Assembly: GCF_007993065.1 (NCBI RefSeq)
Contig: NZ_VOPL01000004.1
Span: 124,001 to 188,000 of the forward strand
Source: Paracoccus aurantiacus
GTDB taxonomy: Bacteria > Pseudomonadota > Alphaproteobacteria > Rhodobacterales > Rhodobacteraceae
Length of the DNA stretch: 64,000 nucleotides
Direction of reading: 5' to 3'
Position numbers and translations under genes: made by a program
The notes under the pieces: model-generated
The model's input: the letters and a program-made list of their open reading frames with translations, nothing else
Database searches by the model: none
What the model was told of the DNA's origin: nothing
Shown: in pieces, positions 26,992 through 37,562 of the stretch
Numbering within the stretch: position 1 is the stretch's first letter
Layout: each line of letters opens with the position of its first letter

Positions 26992-28934
26992 GCCCGCGTC
27001 CTGCCGCCGCTGTTATTCGCGACCGGGGCGATCAGGCGCATATTGCGATGCATCTCCTCGATCGCGCCGCGCTGGCTGTCGGGATAGGCGGACAGCGGAG
27101 GCACGCCGCCCGACAGCGCGTAAAGCAGAATGTCACGCGCCACCGGGGCGGCTACGGCAGAGCCGCCGCCGCCATGTTCGACGACAACCGACACCGCATA
27201 TTTCGGGGCGTCAAAAGGCGCAAAGCAGACAAAAAGCGCGTGGTCGCGGCGATCCCACGGCAGTTGTTCATTGCGGGTCACACCACGGGCGCGTTCGGCG
27301 GCGGTGATATTGCGGACCTGGCTGGTGCCGGTCTTTCCGGCCATGCGCCATTCCTCGGTCACGATGCGCGACTTCGCCGCAGTGCCGCCGGTCGCGTTCA
27401 TCACCGCATCCATCCCGCGCTGCGCCGTTCGCAGGTTACGCGGATCAAGGCCGAGTTCGGCGAATTCCGGGACCGGTTCGGGGATGCCGTCAATCGCGCG
27501 GACAAGGCGCGGCTTGACCTCTCGTCCGGTTGCGACACGCGCGGTCATCACCGCCAGTTGCAGGGGCGAGGCGAGAACAAAACCCTGTCCGATAGACGCG
27601 TTGAGCGAATCGCCGACCACCCAGGGCTTGCCGTAGCGCTCCTCTTTCCAGGCGCGGTCCGGCGCAATTCCAGTGGCCACGGCCGACATTGGCAGGTCAT
27701 GTTCGACACCGATCCCCAAGCGGCGCGCCATTGCCGCGACGCGGTCGATGCCGATGGTGCGGGCGAGTTCGTAATAATAGACGTCGCATGACTTCATCAG
27801 GCTTTCGACCGCGCTGATATGGCCATGCCCGCCCCGGCTCCAGCAGTGGAACTTGCGACCTGCCACCTCCAGCGCGCCGTTGCAGAAGAAGCTCGTGCCT
27901 TCATTCACCAGCCCAGATTCGAGACCGGCCAGAAGCGTCACCATCTTGAAGGTCGAGCCCGGCGGATAGACGCCCTGCACCGTCTTGTCCGCCAGCGGGC
28001 GGTGGTCGTGTTCCATCAGCGCGCGGTAATCCGGCCCCGAGATTCCGCGCACGAACAGGTTCGGGTCGAAAACCGGGTTCGACGCAATCGCCATGATATC
28101 GCCATTCGTGACATCAATGACCACAGCGGCGGCAGATTCGTCGCCGAGGCGCTGCACGGCATAGTTCTGCAGGCCGGCATCCAGCGTCGTCTGCACGGTG
28201 GCACCCTGCTGGCCTTCCTGCCGCGAAAGCTCGCGCATTTCGCGACCTGCCGCATTCACCTCTATCCGACGGTTCCCGGCCTTGCCGCGCAGAATGTCTT
28301 CCAGCTTGTTTTCCATCCCGACCTTTCCGAACTGAAAGCCCGGAAGCATCAGGACCGGATCGGGATCTTCCATCTTCGAAAGGTCGTAGTCAGACACCCG
28401 CCCGACATAGCCCAGCACATGCGCGAAATCGCCGTGGCGCGGATAGACTCGCGACAGCACCGATTCGGGCCTGACGCCGGGCAGGGCGGGGGCATTCACC
28501 GCGATAGAGCTGAACTCGCTCCACGTCAGGTGATCGCCGATGCTGACCGCAGTCGAGGCCTTCCGCTTCTTCACATCTTCCAGAATATCCGCGGTTTCTT
28601 CGTCGGTCAGCGGAACCAGATGGCGCAGCTTGGCGATCACGTCGCTGACATTTCCGGCCAGTTCACGAGTGATGGTCGCGCGATAATTCTGTTCGTTCCC
28701 ACCGATCACGACGCCGTTGCGGTCATGGATCAGCCCGCGCACCGGCGGCAGAAGCGGGATCTTGATCGAATTGCCGTCAGACAGAAGCCGGTATTCGTCG
28801 GCATGTTCAAGCTGCATCGAACGCAGCCGCCATCCCAGCGTGCCGATCACTGCCGCCTGAATCGCACCCAGCATCACGACCCGGCGCGAAACGACACGGG
28901 CGCTGTCGGTAATGTCCTTGGGTGACTTGCGCAT
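26988..28934 (-). CDS. mrdA: Penicillin-binding protein 2, peptidoglycan D,D-transpeptidase
   Basis: The product has 648 residues. ATG 28934 (MRKSPKDITD) was chosen, sharing one base with the mreD stop (TGATG). One membrane helix lies near 20-36. Catalytic motifs are S327-TFK330 (PPGSTFK), SCD at 382-384 in place of SxN as in E. coli PBP2 (SAD), and KTGT at 534-537. It crosslinks the new peptidoglycan in the elongasome with RodA. The dimerisation region (residues 45-240) is usual. Overlap at both ends shows tight translational coupling with mreD and rodA. Confidence 0.96.
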   Translation of the reverse strand: MRKSPKDITDSARVVSRRVVMLGAIQAAVIGTLGWRLRSMQLEHADEYRLLSDGNSIKIPLLPPVRGLIHDRNGVVIGGNEQNYRATITRELAGNVSDVIAKLRHLVPLTDEETADILEDVKKRKASTAVSIGDHLTWSEFSSIAVNAPALPGVRPESVLSRVYPRHGDFAHVLGYVGRVSDYDLSKMEDPDPVLMLPGFQFGKVGMENKLEDILRGKAGNRRIEVNAAGREMRELSRQEGQQGATVQTTLDAGLQNYAVQRLGDESAAAVVIDVTNGDIMAIASNPVFDPNLFVRGISGPDYRALMEHDHRPLADKTVQGVYPPGSTFKMVTLLAGLESGLVNEGTSFFCNGALEVAGRKFHCWSRGGHGHISAVESLMKSCDVYYYELARTIGIDRVAAMARRLGIGVEHDLPMSAVATGIAPDRAWKEERYGKPWVVGDSLNASIGQGFVLASPLQLAVMTARVATGREVKPRLVRAIDGIPEPVPEFAELGLDPRNLRTAQRGMDAVMNATGGTAAKSRIVTEEWRMAGKTGTSQVRNITAAERARGVTRNEQLPWDRRDHALFVCFAPFDAPKYAVSVVVEHGGGGSAVAAPVARDILLYALSGGVPPLSAYPDSQRGAIEEMHRNMRLIAPVANNSGGRTRA

Positions 28935-29464
28935 CAGCTTCCCATCATTTCCAGTTCCGCGGCGCTCAGCCGTCGAACCCCCAGCGACCTGACCGCCGCC
29001 ACCACCAGAGGGTAGGCCATGACGCTTGCCAGCCATTGTAGCATGATCGGCCCCAGTGCCGGTAAGGGCAGTAAGAACAGCGCCATGATCAGCCTGTTAC
29101 CGATCACCATCAAGCCCATAAGCACGGCGACGCGCAGCCACTCGAACAAGAAAGGTTGATCGGCCCAACGCTGCGCGCGGGGCCGCAGCAACTCGGTCGC
29201 GATCAGGACCATCAGGCTCCACAAGCCGAAGGGACGGCCCAGCATCAGATCTCCGATTAGCGCCAGTGCGGCGATGATGACGGCTGGCAGCTGGTCGGGC
29301 CTGCGCAGCACCCATGCAAGCGTAATGCACATCATCAGGTCCGGTCCGGGCAGGCGCGCCTCGCCCGGCGACAGCGGCATCAGCTTGAAAAACATGATCG
29401 CCAGCCCGGTGCCGACATAGGCCGCCGTGCCGACGATCCGGTGGCGCGACAGCAGCCTGCTCAT
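28934..29464 (-). CDS. mreD: Rod shape-determining protein MreD
   Basis: The product has 176 residues, mostly hydrophobic, with five or six predicted helices (for example VGTGLAIMFFKLMPL, then VIIAALALIGDLMLGRPFGLWSLMVLI). MreD is an inner membrane part of the elongasome. Identity is set largely by its position between mreC and mrdA, and by the GDLMLGRPFGLWS segment, which recalls the conserved D-x-L-x-G-x-x-x-G-x-x-x-L pattern. The start overlaps the mreC stop by four bases. Confidence 0.9.
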   Translation of the reverse strand: MSRLLSRHRIVGTAAYVGTGLAIMFFKLMPLSPGEARLPGPDLMMCITLAWVLRRPDQLPAVIIAALALIGDLMLGRPFGLWSLMVLIATELLRPRAQRWADQPFLFEWLRVAVLMGLMVIGNRLIMALFLLPLPALGPIMLQWLASVMAYPLVVAAVRSLGVRRLSAAELEMMGS

Positions 29465-30378
29465 TCCGTTGCCGTTTCAGGGCGCAGCTGGGGTGCCGGG
29501 GGAAGCTGCGGGCCGATCAGGCCGGGTTCGGGCGGCAGCACCAGTGCGCCGCCATCTTCCAGCCGTTCCGCAGGGTGGCTGCGCAGCACGCGCAGGAATT
29601 CCAGTCCGCTGTAATCTGCCGCCATGCGCAGCCGCAACCGGCCTTCGGAATCCTGCGCGACCTGACCGACCAGAATGTCGGGCGGGAACACCCCCCCATC
29701 GCCAGAACTGACCACCCGGTCGCCGGGGCGGACGTTTTCCGGGCGTTCGATAAAGTCCAGCGTCGGCAGGGTCGAGTTGTCGCCTGTCAGAAGCGCATCC
29801 TCGCCCGACGGCTGGATCTCGACCGGAATTCGCGATGACGGGTCGGTCAGCAGGATCACCCGGCTTGTCTGACTGCCCACGCCCGAGATGCGCCCCACCA
29901 GACCAAGACCATCCATCACGGCCCAACCATCGACCACGCCGTCACGACGTCCGACATTCAGAAGAACCGAACGGCGGAAGGCTGTGCCGCTGTCGGTCAG
30001 CACCTGCCCGGTGATCGAGGTCAGCGAGGGGTCCAGCCGCACATTGTTCTGCGCCAGCAGCTTGGCGTTTTCCTGTTCCAGCTGAACGGCGGCCTCTTTC
30101 CAGGCCTCCATCTTCTGCAGCTCTCGGCGAAGCTCCTGATTCTGTTCGTAGATCCGCGCATAGCTTTGCAGGCTGGACACCATCCGCGTGACCTGCGTCA
30201 AGGGCGTCATCGCCCATTCGAAGCCGGGCACGAAGCGATCAACGAATTCGGACCGCATCGCCTCGGCCCGCGGGCTGTCGATGCGCCAGAACAGGAACAG
30301 CGCGAACAGGAACAGGGCCAGCAACCCGATCAGGATGCGGCGGACAGGGGTGGCGAAGTCGTAACCCTTGCGCGCCAT
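29461..30378 (-). CDS. mreC: Rod shape-determining protein MreC
   Basis: The product has 305 residues. A membrane helix (about 13-30) is followed by a coiled coil (about 65-100: RIYEQNQELRRELQKMEAWK) and the periplasmic beta-barrel part (about 125-265), with typical motifs DGLGLVGRISGVGSQTSRV and ENVRPGDRVVSSGDGGVFP. MreC scaffolds PBP2 and RodA on the periplasmic side. The last 35 residues are Pro rich. It starts 15 bases downstream of the mreB stop and is coupled to mreD by an overlap. Confidence 0.95.
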   Translation of the reverse strand: MARKGYDFATPVRRILIGLLALFLFALFLFWRIDSPRAEAMRSEFVDRFVPGFEWAMTPLTQVTRMVSSLQSYARIYEQNQELRRELQKMEAWKEAAVQLEQENAKLLAQNNVRLDPSLTSITGQVLTDSGTAFRRSVLLNVGRRDGVVDGWAVMDGLGLVGRISGVGSQTSRVILLTDPSSRIPVEIQPSGEDALLTGDNSTLPTLDFIERPENVRPGDRVVSSGDGGVFPPDILVGQVAQDSEGRLRLRMAADYSGLEFLRVLRSHPAERLEDGGALVLPPEPGLIGPQLPPAPQLRPETATE

Positions 30379-30393
30379 CGCGCCCTTCCCGGC

Positions 30394-31820
<1,427 letters not shown>

Positions 31821-33383
31821 TCAGTGCGAATACATGCTGACCTGTTTGGCGTCGCCGTCCTTGCCGATCGCCTCGCGACGGGCACGCAGACGGTTCAGCG
31901 CGCCGACATAGGCCTTGACGCTGGCAAGGATCGTGTCGGTATCGGCGGCCTGCCCGGTGGCGATGCGGCCTTCTTCCTCCATCCGCACCGAAACCGTCGC
32001 CTGCGCGTCGGTGCCTTCGGTCACGGCATGGACCTGATACAGTTGCAGCACGGCGTCATGCGGATAGATCTGCTTGACCGCATTGAATACCGCATCGACC
32101 GGCCCGTCGCCCGTGGTCGAGGCGGTCTTTTCCTGACCATCCACGATCATCGTCAGATCCGCTGACTGCCCGTCACTGCCGCAGATGACCCGCAGATGCT
32201 TGACCTGCAGATAATCCTCGACCGTGTTGGCGCTGCTGTCCTGCATCAGCGCGACGAGATCGTCGTCATAGACCTCTTTCTTGCGGTCGGCGAGCGCCTT
32301 GAAGCGGACGAAAACATCCTTCAGCTGGTTGTCGCCCACCTCGAAACCCAGATCGGCCAGCTTCGAACGCAGCGCGGCACGACCGGAATGCTTGCCCAGA
32401 ACGATGTTGTTTTCGTTCAGGCCGATATCGGCGGGGCGCATGATTTCGAAGGTCTCGATATTCTTGAGCACGCCGTCCTGATGGATGCCGGATTCGTGCA
32501 GGAAGGCGTTCTTGCCGACGATGGCCTTGTTATACTGCACAGGGAAACCGGACACCTGCGCGACGCGACGCGACAGGTTCATGATCTTGGTGGTGTCGAT
32601 CTCGGTGCTGAAAGGCATGATGTCGTTGCGCACCCGCATGGCCATTACGACCTCTTCCAGCGCGGTGTTGCCGGCGCGTTCACCCAGACCGTTGATGGTG
32701 CATTCGATCTGGCGCGCGCCGGCCTCGACCGCCGCCAGCGAGTTCGCCGTCGCCATGCCCAGATCGTTATGGCAATGGGTCGCGAAAATGACCTCGTCCG
32801 CGCCGGGCACCTTCTCGATCAGCATCCGGATCAGATCGGCGCTTTCGCGCGGTGCGGTATAGCCGACGGTATCGGGAATGTTGATCGTCGTCGCCCCGCA
32901 TTTGATGGCGATTTCCACGACCCGGCACAGGTAATCATGCTCGGTCCGCGTGGCGTCCATGGGCGACCACTGGACGTTGTCGCACAGGTTGCGGGCATGG
33001 GTGACGGTCTGTTCGATCCGCTCGGCCATCTGGTCCTGATCCAGATTAGGGATCGCCCGGTGCAGCGGCGAGGTGCCGATAAAGGTGTGAATGCGCGGGC
33101 GCGCGGCATGCTTCACGGCCTCCCAGCAGCGGTCGATATCGGGCAGCTGCGCGCGGGCCAGCCCGCAGATCACGCTGTATTTCGAATTCTTCGCGATCTC
33201 GCTGACGGCGGCGAAATCGCCTTCGGATGCGATGGGAAAGCCTGCCTCGATGATATCGACCTTCATCTCGTCCAGCATGGACGCGATTTCCAGTTTCTCG
33301 GCATGGGACATGGTGGCGCCGGGTGATTGTTCGCCGTCGCGCAGCGTGGTGTCGAAAATATAGACGCGGTTCTTGTCAGTCAT
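31821..33383 (-). CDS. leuA: 2-isopropylmalate synthase
   Basis: The product has 520 residues. It condenses acetyl-CoA with 2-oxoisovalerate in the first committed step of leucine synthesis. The N-terminal catalytic TIM barrel shows [13 protein letters not shown] (residues 11-23), the HCHNDLGMA metal site and a NTALEEVV segment; the C-terminal domain (about 390-520) is the leucine-binding regulatory domain. It stands alone here with no leuB, leuC or leuD nearby. A leucine-rich leader ORF and competing hairpins upstream indicate transcriptional attenuation in addition to enzyme feedback. Confidence 0.97.
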   Translation of the reverse strand: MTDKNRVYIFDTTLRDGEQSPGATMSHAEKLEIASMLDEMKVDIIEAGFPIASEGDFAAVSEIAKNSKYSVICGLARAQLPDIDRCWEAVKHAARPRIHTFIGTSPLHRAIPNLDQDQMAERIEQTVTHARNLCDNVQWSPMDATRTEHDYLCRVVEIAIKCGATTINIPDTVGYTAPRESADLIRMLIEKVPGADEVIFATHCHNDLGMATANSLAAVEAGARQIECTINGLGERAGNTALEEVVMAMRVRNDIMPFSTEIDTTKIMNLSRRVAQVSGFPVQYNKAIVGKNAFLHESGIHQDGVLKNIETFEIMRPADIGLNENNIVLGKHSGRAALRSKLADLGFEVGDNQLKDVFVRFKALADRKKEVYDDDLVALMQDSSANTVEDYLQVKHLRVICGSDGQSADLTMIVDGQEKTASTTGDGPVDAVFNAVKQIYPHDAVLQLYQVHAVTEGTDAQATVSVRMEEEGRIATGQAADTDTILASVKAYVGALNRLRARREAIGKDGDAKQVSMYSH

Positions 33384-33417
33384 TGCTGTGCTTCTTCTTG
33401 CTGAATTCGGTTCTGAA

Positions 33418-33465
33418 GCCGGGCGCCTGGCCTGACTGAGCGGCGGCCCGGCAGGACCCGCTCAG
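33418..33465 (-). promoter_or_regulatory. Attenuator hairpins between the leader ORF and leuA
   Basis: On the minus strand, CTGAGCGG pairs with CCGCTCAG (33436-33465), the first arm including the leader stop codon. A second stem, GCCGGGC with GCCCGGC plus three more pairs past a bulged C (33418-33452), uses bases in the loop of the first, so the two cannot form together. Such alternatives are what an attenuator needs. No long U-run follows the second stem, so the exact termination step is uncertain. Confidence 0.55.
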
Positions 33466-33560
33466 CGCAGCGTAAGAAGCAGCAGACCGCGGAGGTTCAC
33501 GGCAAAACGCGCGCCAATCTGCGCGTTGCGGGTGCCAGAGATGTGTCGCGTCCGGGTCAT
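33462..33560 (-). CDS. leuA leader peptide, leucine-rich
   Basis: This is a 32-codon ORF 78 bases upstream of leuA on the same strand. It ends N-L-R-G-L-L-L-L-T-L-R, with six leucine codons among the last ten sense codons (CTC, CTG, CTG, CTT, CTT, CTG). A TATAGT -10 box lies at 33568-33573, so transcription should begin at or within a few bases of the ATG: a leaderless start, as known for trpL of Sinorhizobium. Ribosome stalling at these codons when leucine is scarce would shift the balance of the following hairpins. Too short for routine gene finders. Confidence 0.7.
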   Translation of the reverse strand: MTRTRHISGTRNAQIGARFAVNLRGLLLLTLR

Positions 33561-33567
33561 GGCGCTG

Positions 33568-33595
33568 ACTATACAATCACTTGCCACGATGAAAA
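33568..33595 (-). promoter_or_regulatory. Probable leuA promoter
   Basis: On the minus strand, TTTTCA and TATAGT are separated by 16 bases; the -10 is good, the -35 fair. The spacing from the -10 to the leader ATG is seven bases, placing the transcript start near the start codon. Confidence 0.5.
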
Positions 33596-33598
33596 GCC

Positions 33599-34294
33599 CT
33601 AATTCGGTCGGTCCGGCTGGTCCGGGGCAGGCGGGTCGCCGGCGTCGGGCGGGGCCGGCGCGACGGGCGGGCGCGGGGCGCTGCCGACGCGGATCTTTTC
33701 GATCCGCTGGGCCAGCTTGCGCGCGCGGCGGCGGTGATAGGCGCGGATGACCGGAACCGTCAGGTAATGCGCAACGATCCCCGCAATCGTTCCAAGGATC
33801 ATCCCCCCGACCAGATAGGGCAGGTAGATGTCGCGGAAAAACGAACTGAGCCGGTCCCAATGCGCGACGCCGGGGCCGAACATCGCGCCGATATTGTGCC
33901 AGACCTGGGTCGTTGCGTCGGCGAATTCGTTCAGGATCATCTTCGCCGACAGCTTGCCATGCGTGCCAAGGATCTCTCGTCCCAGCCAGGTCGATCCATA
34001 AGCGATGAAGGGAAAGGTGATCGGGTTTCCGACGAAGGTGGCCAGAAGGGCCGCAAGGATGTTGCCGCCAATGACCCAGGCAATTCCCGCGGCGGCAAGG
34101 AAGTGAAACCCGTGCAGCGGCGTGAACGAGATGAACACCCCCGCAGCGACCCCGCGCCCTATCTTGTGCGGTTGATCGGGCAGGCGGCGCACGCGGTACA
34201 GCACATATTGCGCCGCCCTCATCCAGCCGCCGCGTGGATAGATCATCTCGGTCGCGATCTGGGAATAACTTCGTGGTTTGCGGCGCTTGAACAT
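33599..34294 (-). CDS. DUF2062 membrane protein
   Basis: The product has 231 residues. DUF2062 features are present: KIGRGVAAGVFISFTPLHGFHFL (the P-x-H-G-F region), then LATFVGNPITFPFIAYGSTWLG with the conserved GNP. About three membrane helices are visible, and the C-terminal 40 residues are Arg then Pro rich. The function is unknown. It follows the rsh gene on the same strand with 56 bases between, as is usual in Rhodobacterales, where pdxJ often comes next; here leuA follows instead. Its end lies within a few bases of the leuA promoter. Confidence 0.88.
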   Translation of the reverse strand: MFKRRKPRSYSQIATEMIYPRGGWMRAAQYVLYRVRRLPDQPHKIGRGVAAGVFISFTPLHGFHFLAAAGIAWVIGGNILAALLATFVGNPITFPFIAYGSTWLGREILGTHGKLSAKMILNEFADATTQVWHNIGAMFGPGVAHWDRLSSFFRDIYLPYLVGGMILGTIAGIVAHYLTVPVIRAYHRRRARKLAQRIEKIRVGSAPRPPVAPAPPDAGDPPAPDQPDRPN

Positions 34295-34350
34295 CGGCTG
34301 GCTGATAAGGTGAGATCAGGACTGGTTACGATCTTCCAACAACGAACGCG

Positions 34351-36477
34351 TCACGGTGCAAGTTCCGGGCGCAGCAGGCGCGTCACCTGCGCGACGTCGG
34401 ATTCGGCTTCAAGTGCCGTCAGCAGCGCGTGAAGCTGGTCCATCCCGTGCAGCTCCACCTCTATCTGAAGGCGGTAGAAATCGGGTTTGCGGTCAGCAAA
34501 GACGAGATCAGAGATATTCGCCCCCTGCGTGCCGATCAGCGTGCAGATCCGGCCCAGCACACCCGAATCGTGGCGGATGGTGATCGAGATCGTGACCGGA
34601 TAGGCGGCGGGGTGTCGCCCCTCGCGCCAGTGCAGATCGACCCAACGCTTCAGGTCGTCCTCGCTGTCCAGTTCGGCAAGGGCCGGGCAGTCGATGGAGT
34701 GAATGATGATGCCGCGCCCGCGATAGGTGATCCCGACGATCCGCTCTCCCGGAAGGGGCTGGCAGCAATGGGCGCGGGCAAGCGTCTGATCCGCTTCAAG
34801 CCCGGCAACGGGCCGGGTCGGATCGACGGTTTCCTTGCTGGCCTCCAGTTCGGGGTAAAGCGTTGTCAGGACTTCCTGCGCGGACATCTCGGCGCAGCCG
34901 ATCCGGGCCAGCAACTCGTCTGCATCGGGCAGGGCAAGCTTCGCGGCAGCCGTGCGCAGCGCCTTGTCGGTCACGCGCCGCCCGTGATGTTCGAAACTGA
35001 TGCGCACCAGTTCCGCCCCCAGCCGGATCAGCCGCGCACGGTCCTCTTCGCGAAGCGACCGGCGGATCGCGGCCTTCGCGCGGCCGGTCTGCACGATTTC
35101 AAGCCATGCGGCCTGCGGACGCTGCCCGGCCGCGGTGATGATTTCGACCACCTGACCGTTCTTCAGCCGCGTCCACAGCGGCACGCGGATGCCGTCAACC
35201 TTGGCGCCGACGGTCCCGTTTCCGATCCGGGTATGGATCGCATAGGCGAAATCAATCGGGGTCGCGCCTTTCGGAAGCTGGATCACGTCACCTTTCGGGG
35301 TGAAGATGAACACCTGATCCGAATACATTTCCAGCTTGACGTGTTCCAGAAACTCGTCGTGATCCTCGCCACCAAGACGTTCGTTCAGTTGCGCGATCCA
35401 TTCCGCCGGATCGACCGCGAAGGGGTTTGTCGAGCGTTCGCCATCGCGGTAGGACCAATGCGCGGCGACCCCGGCTTCAGCCACTTCGTGCATCTGGCGG
35501 GTGCGTATCTGAACCTCGACCCGCTTGCCGTCGCGCCCTGTCACCGTCGTATGGATCGAGCGATAGCCGTTTGCCTTGGGCTGGCTGATGTAATCCTTGA
35601 ACCGCCCCGGCACCGCGCGCCAGCGGCGGTGGATCAGGCCAAGCGCGCGATAGCATTCGCTTTCCGTGCCGACGATGACCCGGAAGCCGTAAATATCTGA
35701 CAGCCGCGAAAAGGTCAGCTGTTTTTCCTGCATCTTGCGCCAGACGCTGAACGGGCGCTTGGCCCGGCCGTAAACGTTCGCCTCAATGCCCTCGCGGTCC
35801 AGTTCCGTGCGGATGTCCTTGGTGATCTGCGCGATGACGTCGCCGGATTCCTTTTGCAGCGTCAGGAAACGGCGGATGATGGAATTGCGCGCTTCGGCAT
35901 TGATGACCTTGAAGGCGAGGTCTTCAAGCTCCTCGCGCATCCACTGCATCCCCATGCGCCCGGCCAGCGGCGCATAGATGTCCATCGTTTCGCGCGCCTT
36001 CTTGACCTGCTTTTCGGGCTTCATGGCGCGGATCGTGCGCATATTGTGCAGCCGGTCGGCCAGCTTCACCAGAATCACGCGAAGATCGCGTGTCATGGCC
36101 ATGAAAAGCTTGCGGAAGTTCTCGGCCTGCTTCGAATGCGCGCCGGACAGTTCAAGATTGGTCAGCTTGGTGACGCCATCGACCAGATCGGCAATTTCAC
36201 GGCCGAATTTCTGCGAGACATCGCCCCAGGTCGATCGCGTGTCCTCGATCGTGTCGTGCAGCAGCGCGGTGACGATTGTCGCATCATCCAGCCGCATTTC
36301 GGTCAGAATGGCGGCGACTGCGACGGGATGGGTGAAATAGGGCTCGCCCGAGTGGCGGAACTGACCCTCATGCATCCGCTGGCCATACTCATAGGCCTCG
36401 CGGATCAGCTTCTCATCGGTGCGCGGGTTATAGTTCCGGATAAGCGCGAGAAGGTCTTCGACGTCGAATTTTTCCAA
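34351..36477 (-). CDS. RelA/SpoT-type (p)ppGpp synthetase/hydrolase
   Basis: The product has 708 residues. Order: HD hydrolase domain (about 40-190, with HSGEPYFTHPVAVA and LLHDTIEDT), synthetase domain (about 235-360, with the GYRSIHTTV motif), TGS domain (about 385-450, FTPKGDVIQLPKGATPIDFAYAIHTRIG), a helical region and a C-terminal ACT domain. It makes and degrades the alarmone (p)ppGpp during starvation. Both catalytic domains keep their key residues, so it is likely bifunctional, the single Rsh usual in this group. It follows rpoZ by 21 bases, placing it in the same operon. Confidence 0.95.
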   Translation of the reverse strand: MEKFDVEDLLALIRNYNPRTDEKLIREAYEYGQRMHEGQFRHSGEPYFTHPVAVAAILTEMRLDDATIVTALLHDTIEDTRSTWGDVSQKFGREIADLVDGVTKLTNLELSGAHSKQAENFRKLFMAMTRDLRVILVKLADRLHNMRTIRAMKPEKQVKKARETMDIYAPLAGRMGMQWMREELEDLAFKVINAEARNSIIRRFLTLQKESGDVIAQITKDIRTELDREGIEANVYGRAKRPFSVWRKMQEKQLTFSRLSDIYGFRVIVGTESECYRALGLIHRRWRAVPGRFKDYISQPKANGYRSIHTTVTGRDGKRVEVQIRTRQMHEVAEAGVAAHWSYRDGERSTNPFAVDPAEWIAQLNERLGGEDHDEFLEHVKLEMYSDQVFIFTPKGDVIQLPKGATPIDFAYAIHTRIGNGTVGAKVDGIRVPLWTRLKNGQVVEIITAAGQRPQAAWLEIVQTGRAKAAIRRSLREEDRARLIRLGAELVRISFEHHGRRVTDKALRTAAAKLALPDADELLARIGCAEMSAQEVLTTLYPELEASKETVDPTRPVAGLEADQTLARAHCCQPLPGERIVGITYRGRGIIIHSIDCPALAELDSEDDLKRWVDLHWREGRHPAAYPVTISITIRHDSGVLGRICTLIGTQGANISDLVFADRKPDFYRLQIEVELHGMDQLHALLTALEAESDVAQVTRLLRPELAP

Positions 36478-36498
36478 TCGAAGACCTCGCTACATTCC

Positions 36499-36852
36499 TC
36501 AGCGCTGGTTGGCTTCCAGCATCATGCGAAGCATCTTTTCCTCAGATTCTTCGTCGGCCGGTTTGGGCCGGTCGACTTCCGCACCAAGAAGCAGCGCCAT
36601 CGCGTCTTCTTCAGGCTCGTCGACCTCGATCTGGGTCTGGCTGGATTCGATCATCCGCTCGCGCAGGTCATCGACCTGCTGGGTTTCGTCGGCGATTTCG
36701 CGCAGCGCAACAACCGGGTTCTTGTCGTTGTCGCGCTCAATGCTCAACGGGCTGCCGGTCGCGATCTCGCGCGCGCGGTGCGAAGCGAGCATCACGAGGT
36801 CGAAGCGGTTGGGGACTTTATCGACGCAATCTTCGACGGTCACGCGGGCCAT
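36499..36852 (-). CDS. rpoZ: RNA polymerase omega subunit
   Basis: The product has 117 residues. Its N-terminus [30 protein letters not shown] is the classic omega signature, and [11 protein letters not shown] follows. The C-terminal half is acidic and disordered. Omega helps assemble the core RNA polymerase and, in many bacteria, forms part of a (p)ppGpp site; its location next to rsh is well conserved and functionally sensible. It follows folK by seven bases on the same strand. Confidence 0.96.
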   Translation of the reverse strand: MARVTVEDCVDKVPNRFDLVMLASHRAREIATGSPLSIERDNDKNPVVALREIADETQQVDDLRERMIESSQTQIEVDEPEEDAMALLLGAEVDRPKPADEESEEKMLRMMLEANQR

Positions 36853-36859
36853 GAATCAC

Positions 36860-37486
36860 CTATCGGTTCGAATCAGAAACGGGGCGGGAAGCGGTTATGT
36901 GGTCAGTCTTTGGCGCATTGTCAAGCAGAACGCGCAGCGAAGCGCGGTCCTCGGGCGGCAGATTTTCCAGCATCTGCACGACGCTCAGGCCGGTGCGCGG
37001 ATGCGTCCAGCCCGGTGCGATATCGCTGAGCGGCACCAGAACGAAGGCCCGGTCCTGCAGGCGCGGATGGGGCAGAACAAGATGGTCCGGCGTCTCGATC
37101 AGCTGGCGCTGTGGCGGCAGCGCGCGCCAGCGATCCTGCGCCGCGTCATCCGGCAGCACCTGTTGACCCGTCGCGATCAGGTCAAGGTCGATGCCACGCG
37201 CCGCCCAACGGGTGCTGCGAACGCGGCCCAGATCGGCCTCGATCCCGTGCAGAAGCGCCAGCAATTCGCCAGCCGCCAACCCGCTTTCGACGGCTGCGCA
37301 GGCATTGACATAATCCGGCCCGTTGCCGGCCGGAAATGCAGGTGTCTGGTAGAAGCGTGAAACAGACTGTAAGGACAGCTCCGGCGTTGCGGACAGGCGT
37401 TTCAGCGCCGCCTGAATGGTCTGCCGGGACGAACCTGACGAAGAAGACAAGTTTGACCCGAGGGCAATGAAGGATAGGTTGTGCAT
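36860..37486 (-). CDS. folK: 2-amino-4-hydroxy-6-hydroxymethyldihydropteridine pyrophosphokinase
   Basis: The product has 208 residues. It moves pyrophosphate from ATP to hydroxymethyldihydropterin in folate synthesis. The FIALGSNL motif at the N-terminus and a RWAARGIDLDLIA motif are diagnostic. ATG 37486 (MHNLSFIALG) was preferred; a start nine codons upstream at 37513 is also possible, and neither has a clear ribosome site. A Ser-rich insertion follows GSNL (SSSSGSS). It begins the folK-rpoZ-rsh-DUF2062 run and is divergent from the NYN gene, with 76 bases between. Confidence 0.9.
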   Translation of the reverse strand: MHNLSFIALGSNLSSSSGSSRQTIQAALKRLSATPELSLQSVSRFYQTPAFPAGNGPDYVNACAAVESGLAAGELLALLHGIEADLGRVRSTRWAARGIDLDLIATGQQVLPDDAAQDRWRALPPQRQLIETPDHLVLPHPRLQDRAFVLVPLSDIAPGWTHPRTGLSVVQMLENLPPEDRASLRVLLDNAPKTDHITASRPVSDSNR

Positions 37487-37562
37487 TCTGGTTTCGATAA
37501 TCGTTTCCAGCATTTGGGTTTAACATTTGACGCGCAGACGGGGACGCGTCGAGGGAGATTTC

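Noticed and set aside
33384..33461. T-box or riboswitch upstream of leuA
   Set aside because: No specifier loop or T-box consensus was seen; the leader ORF with Leu codons explains the region better.
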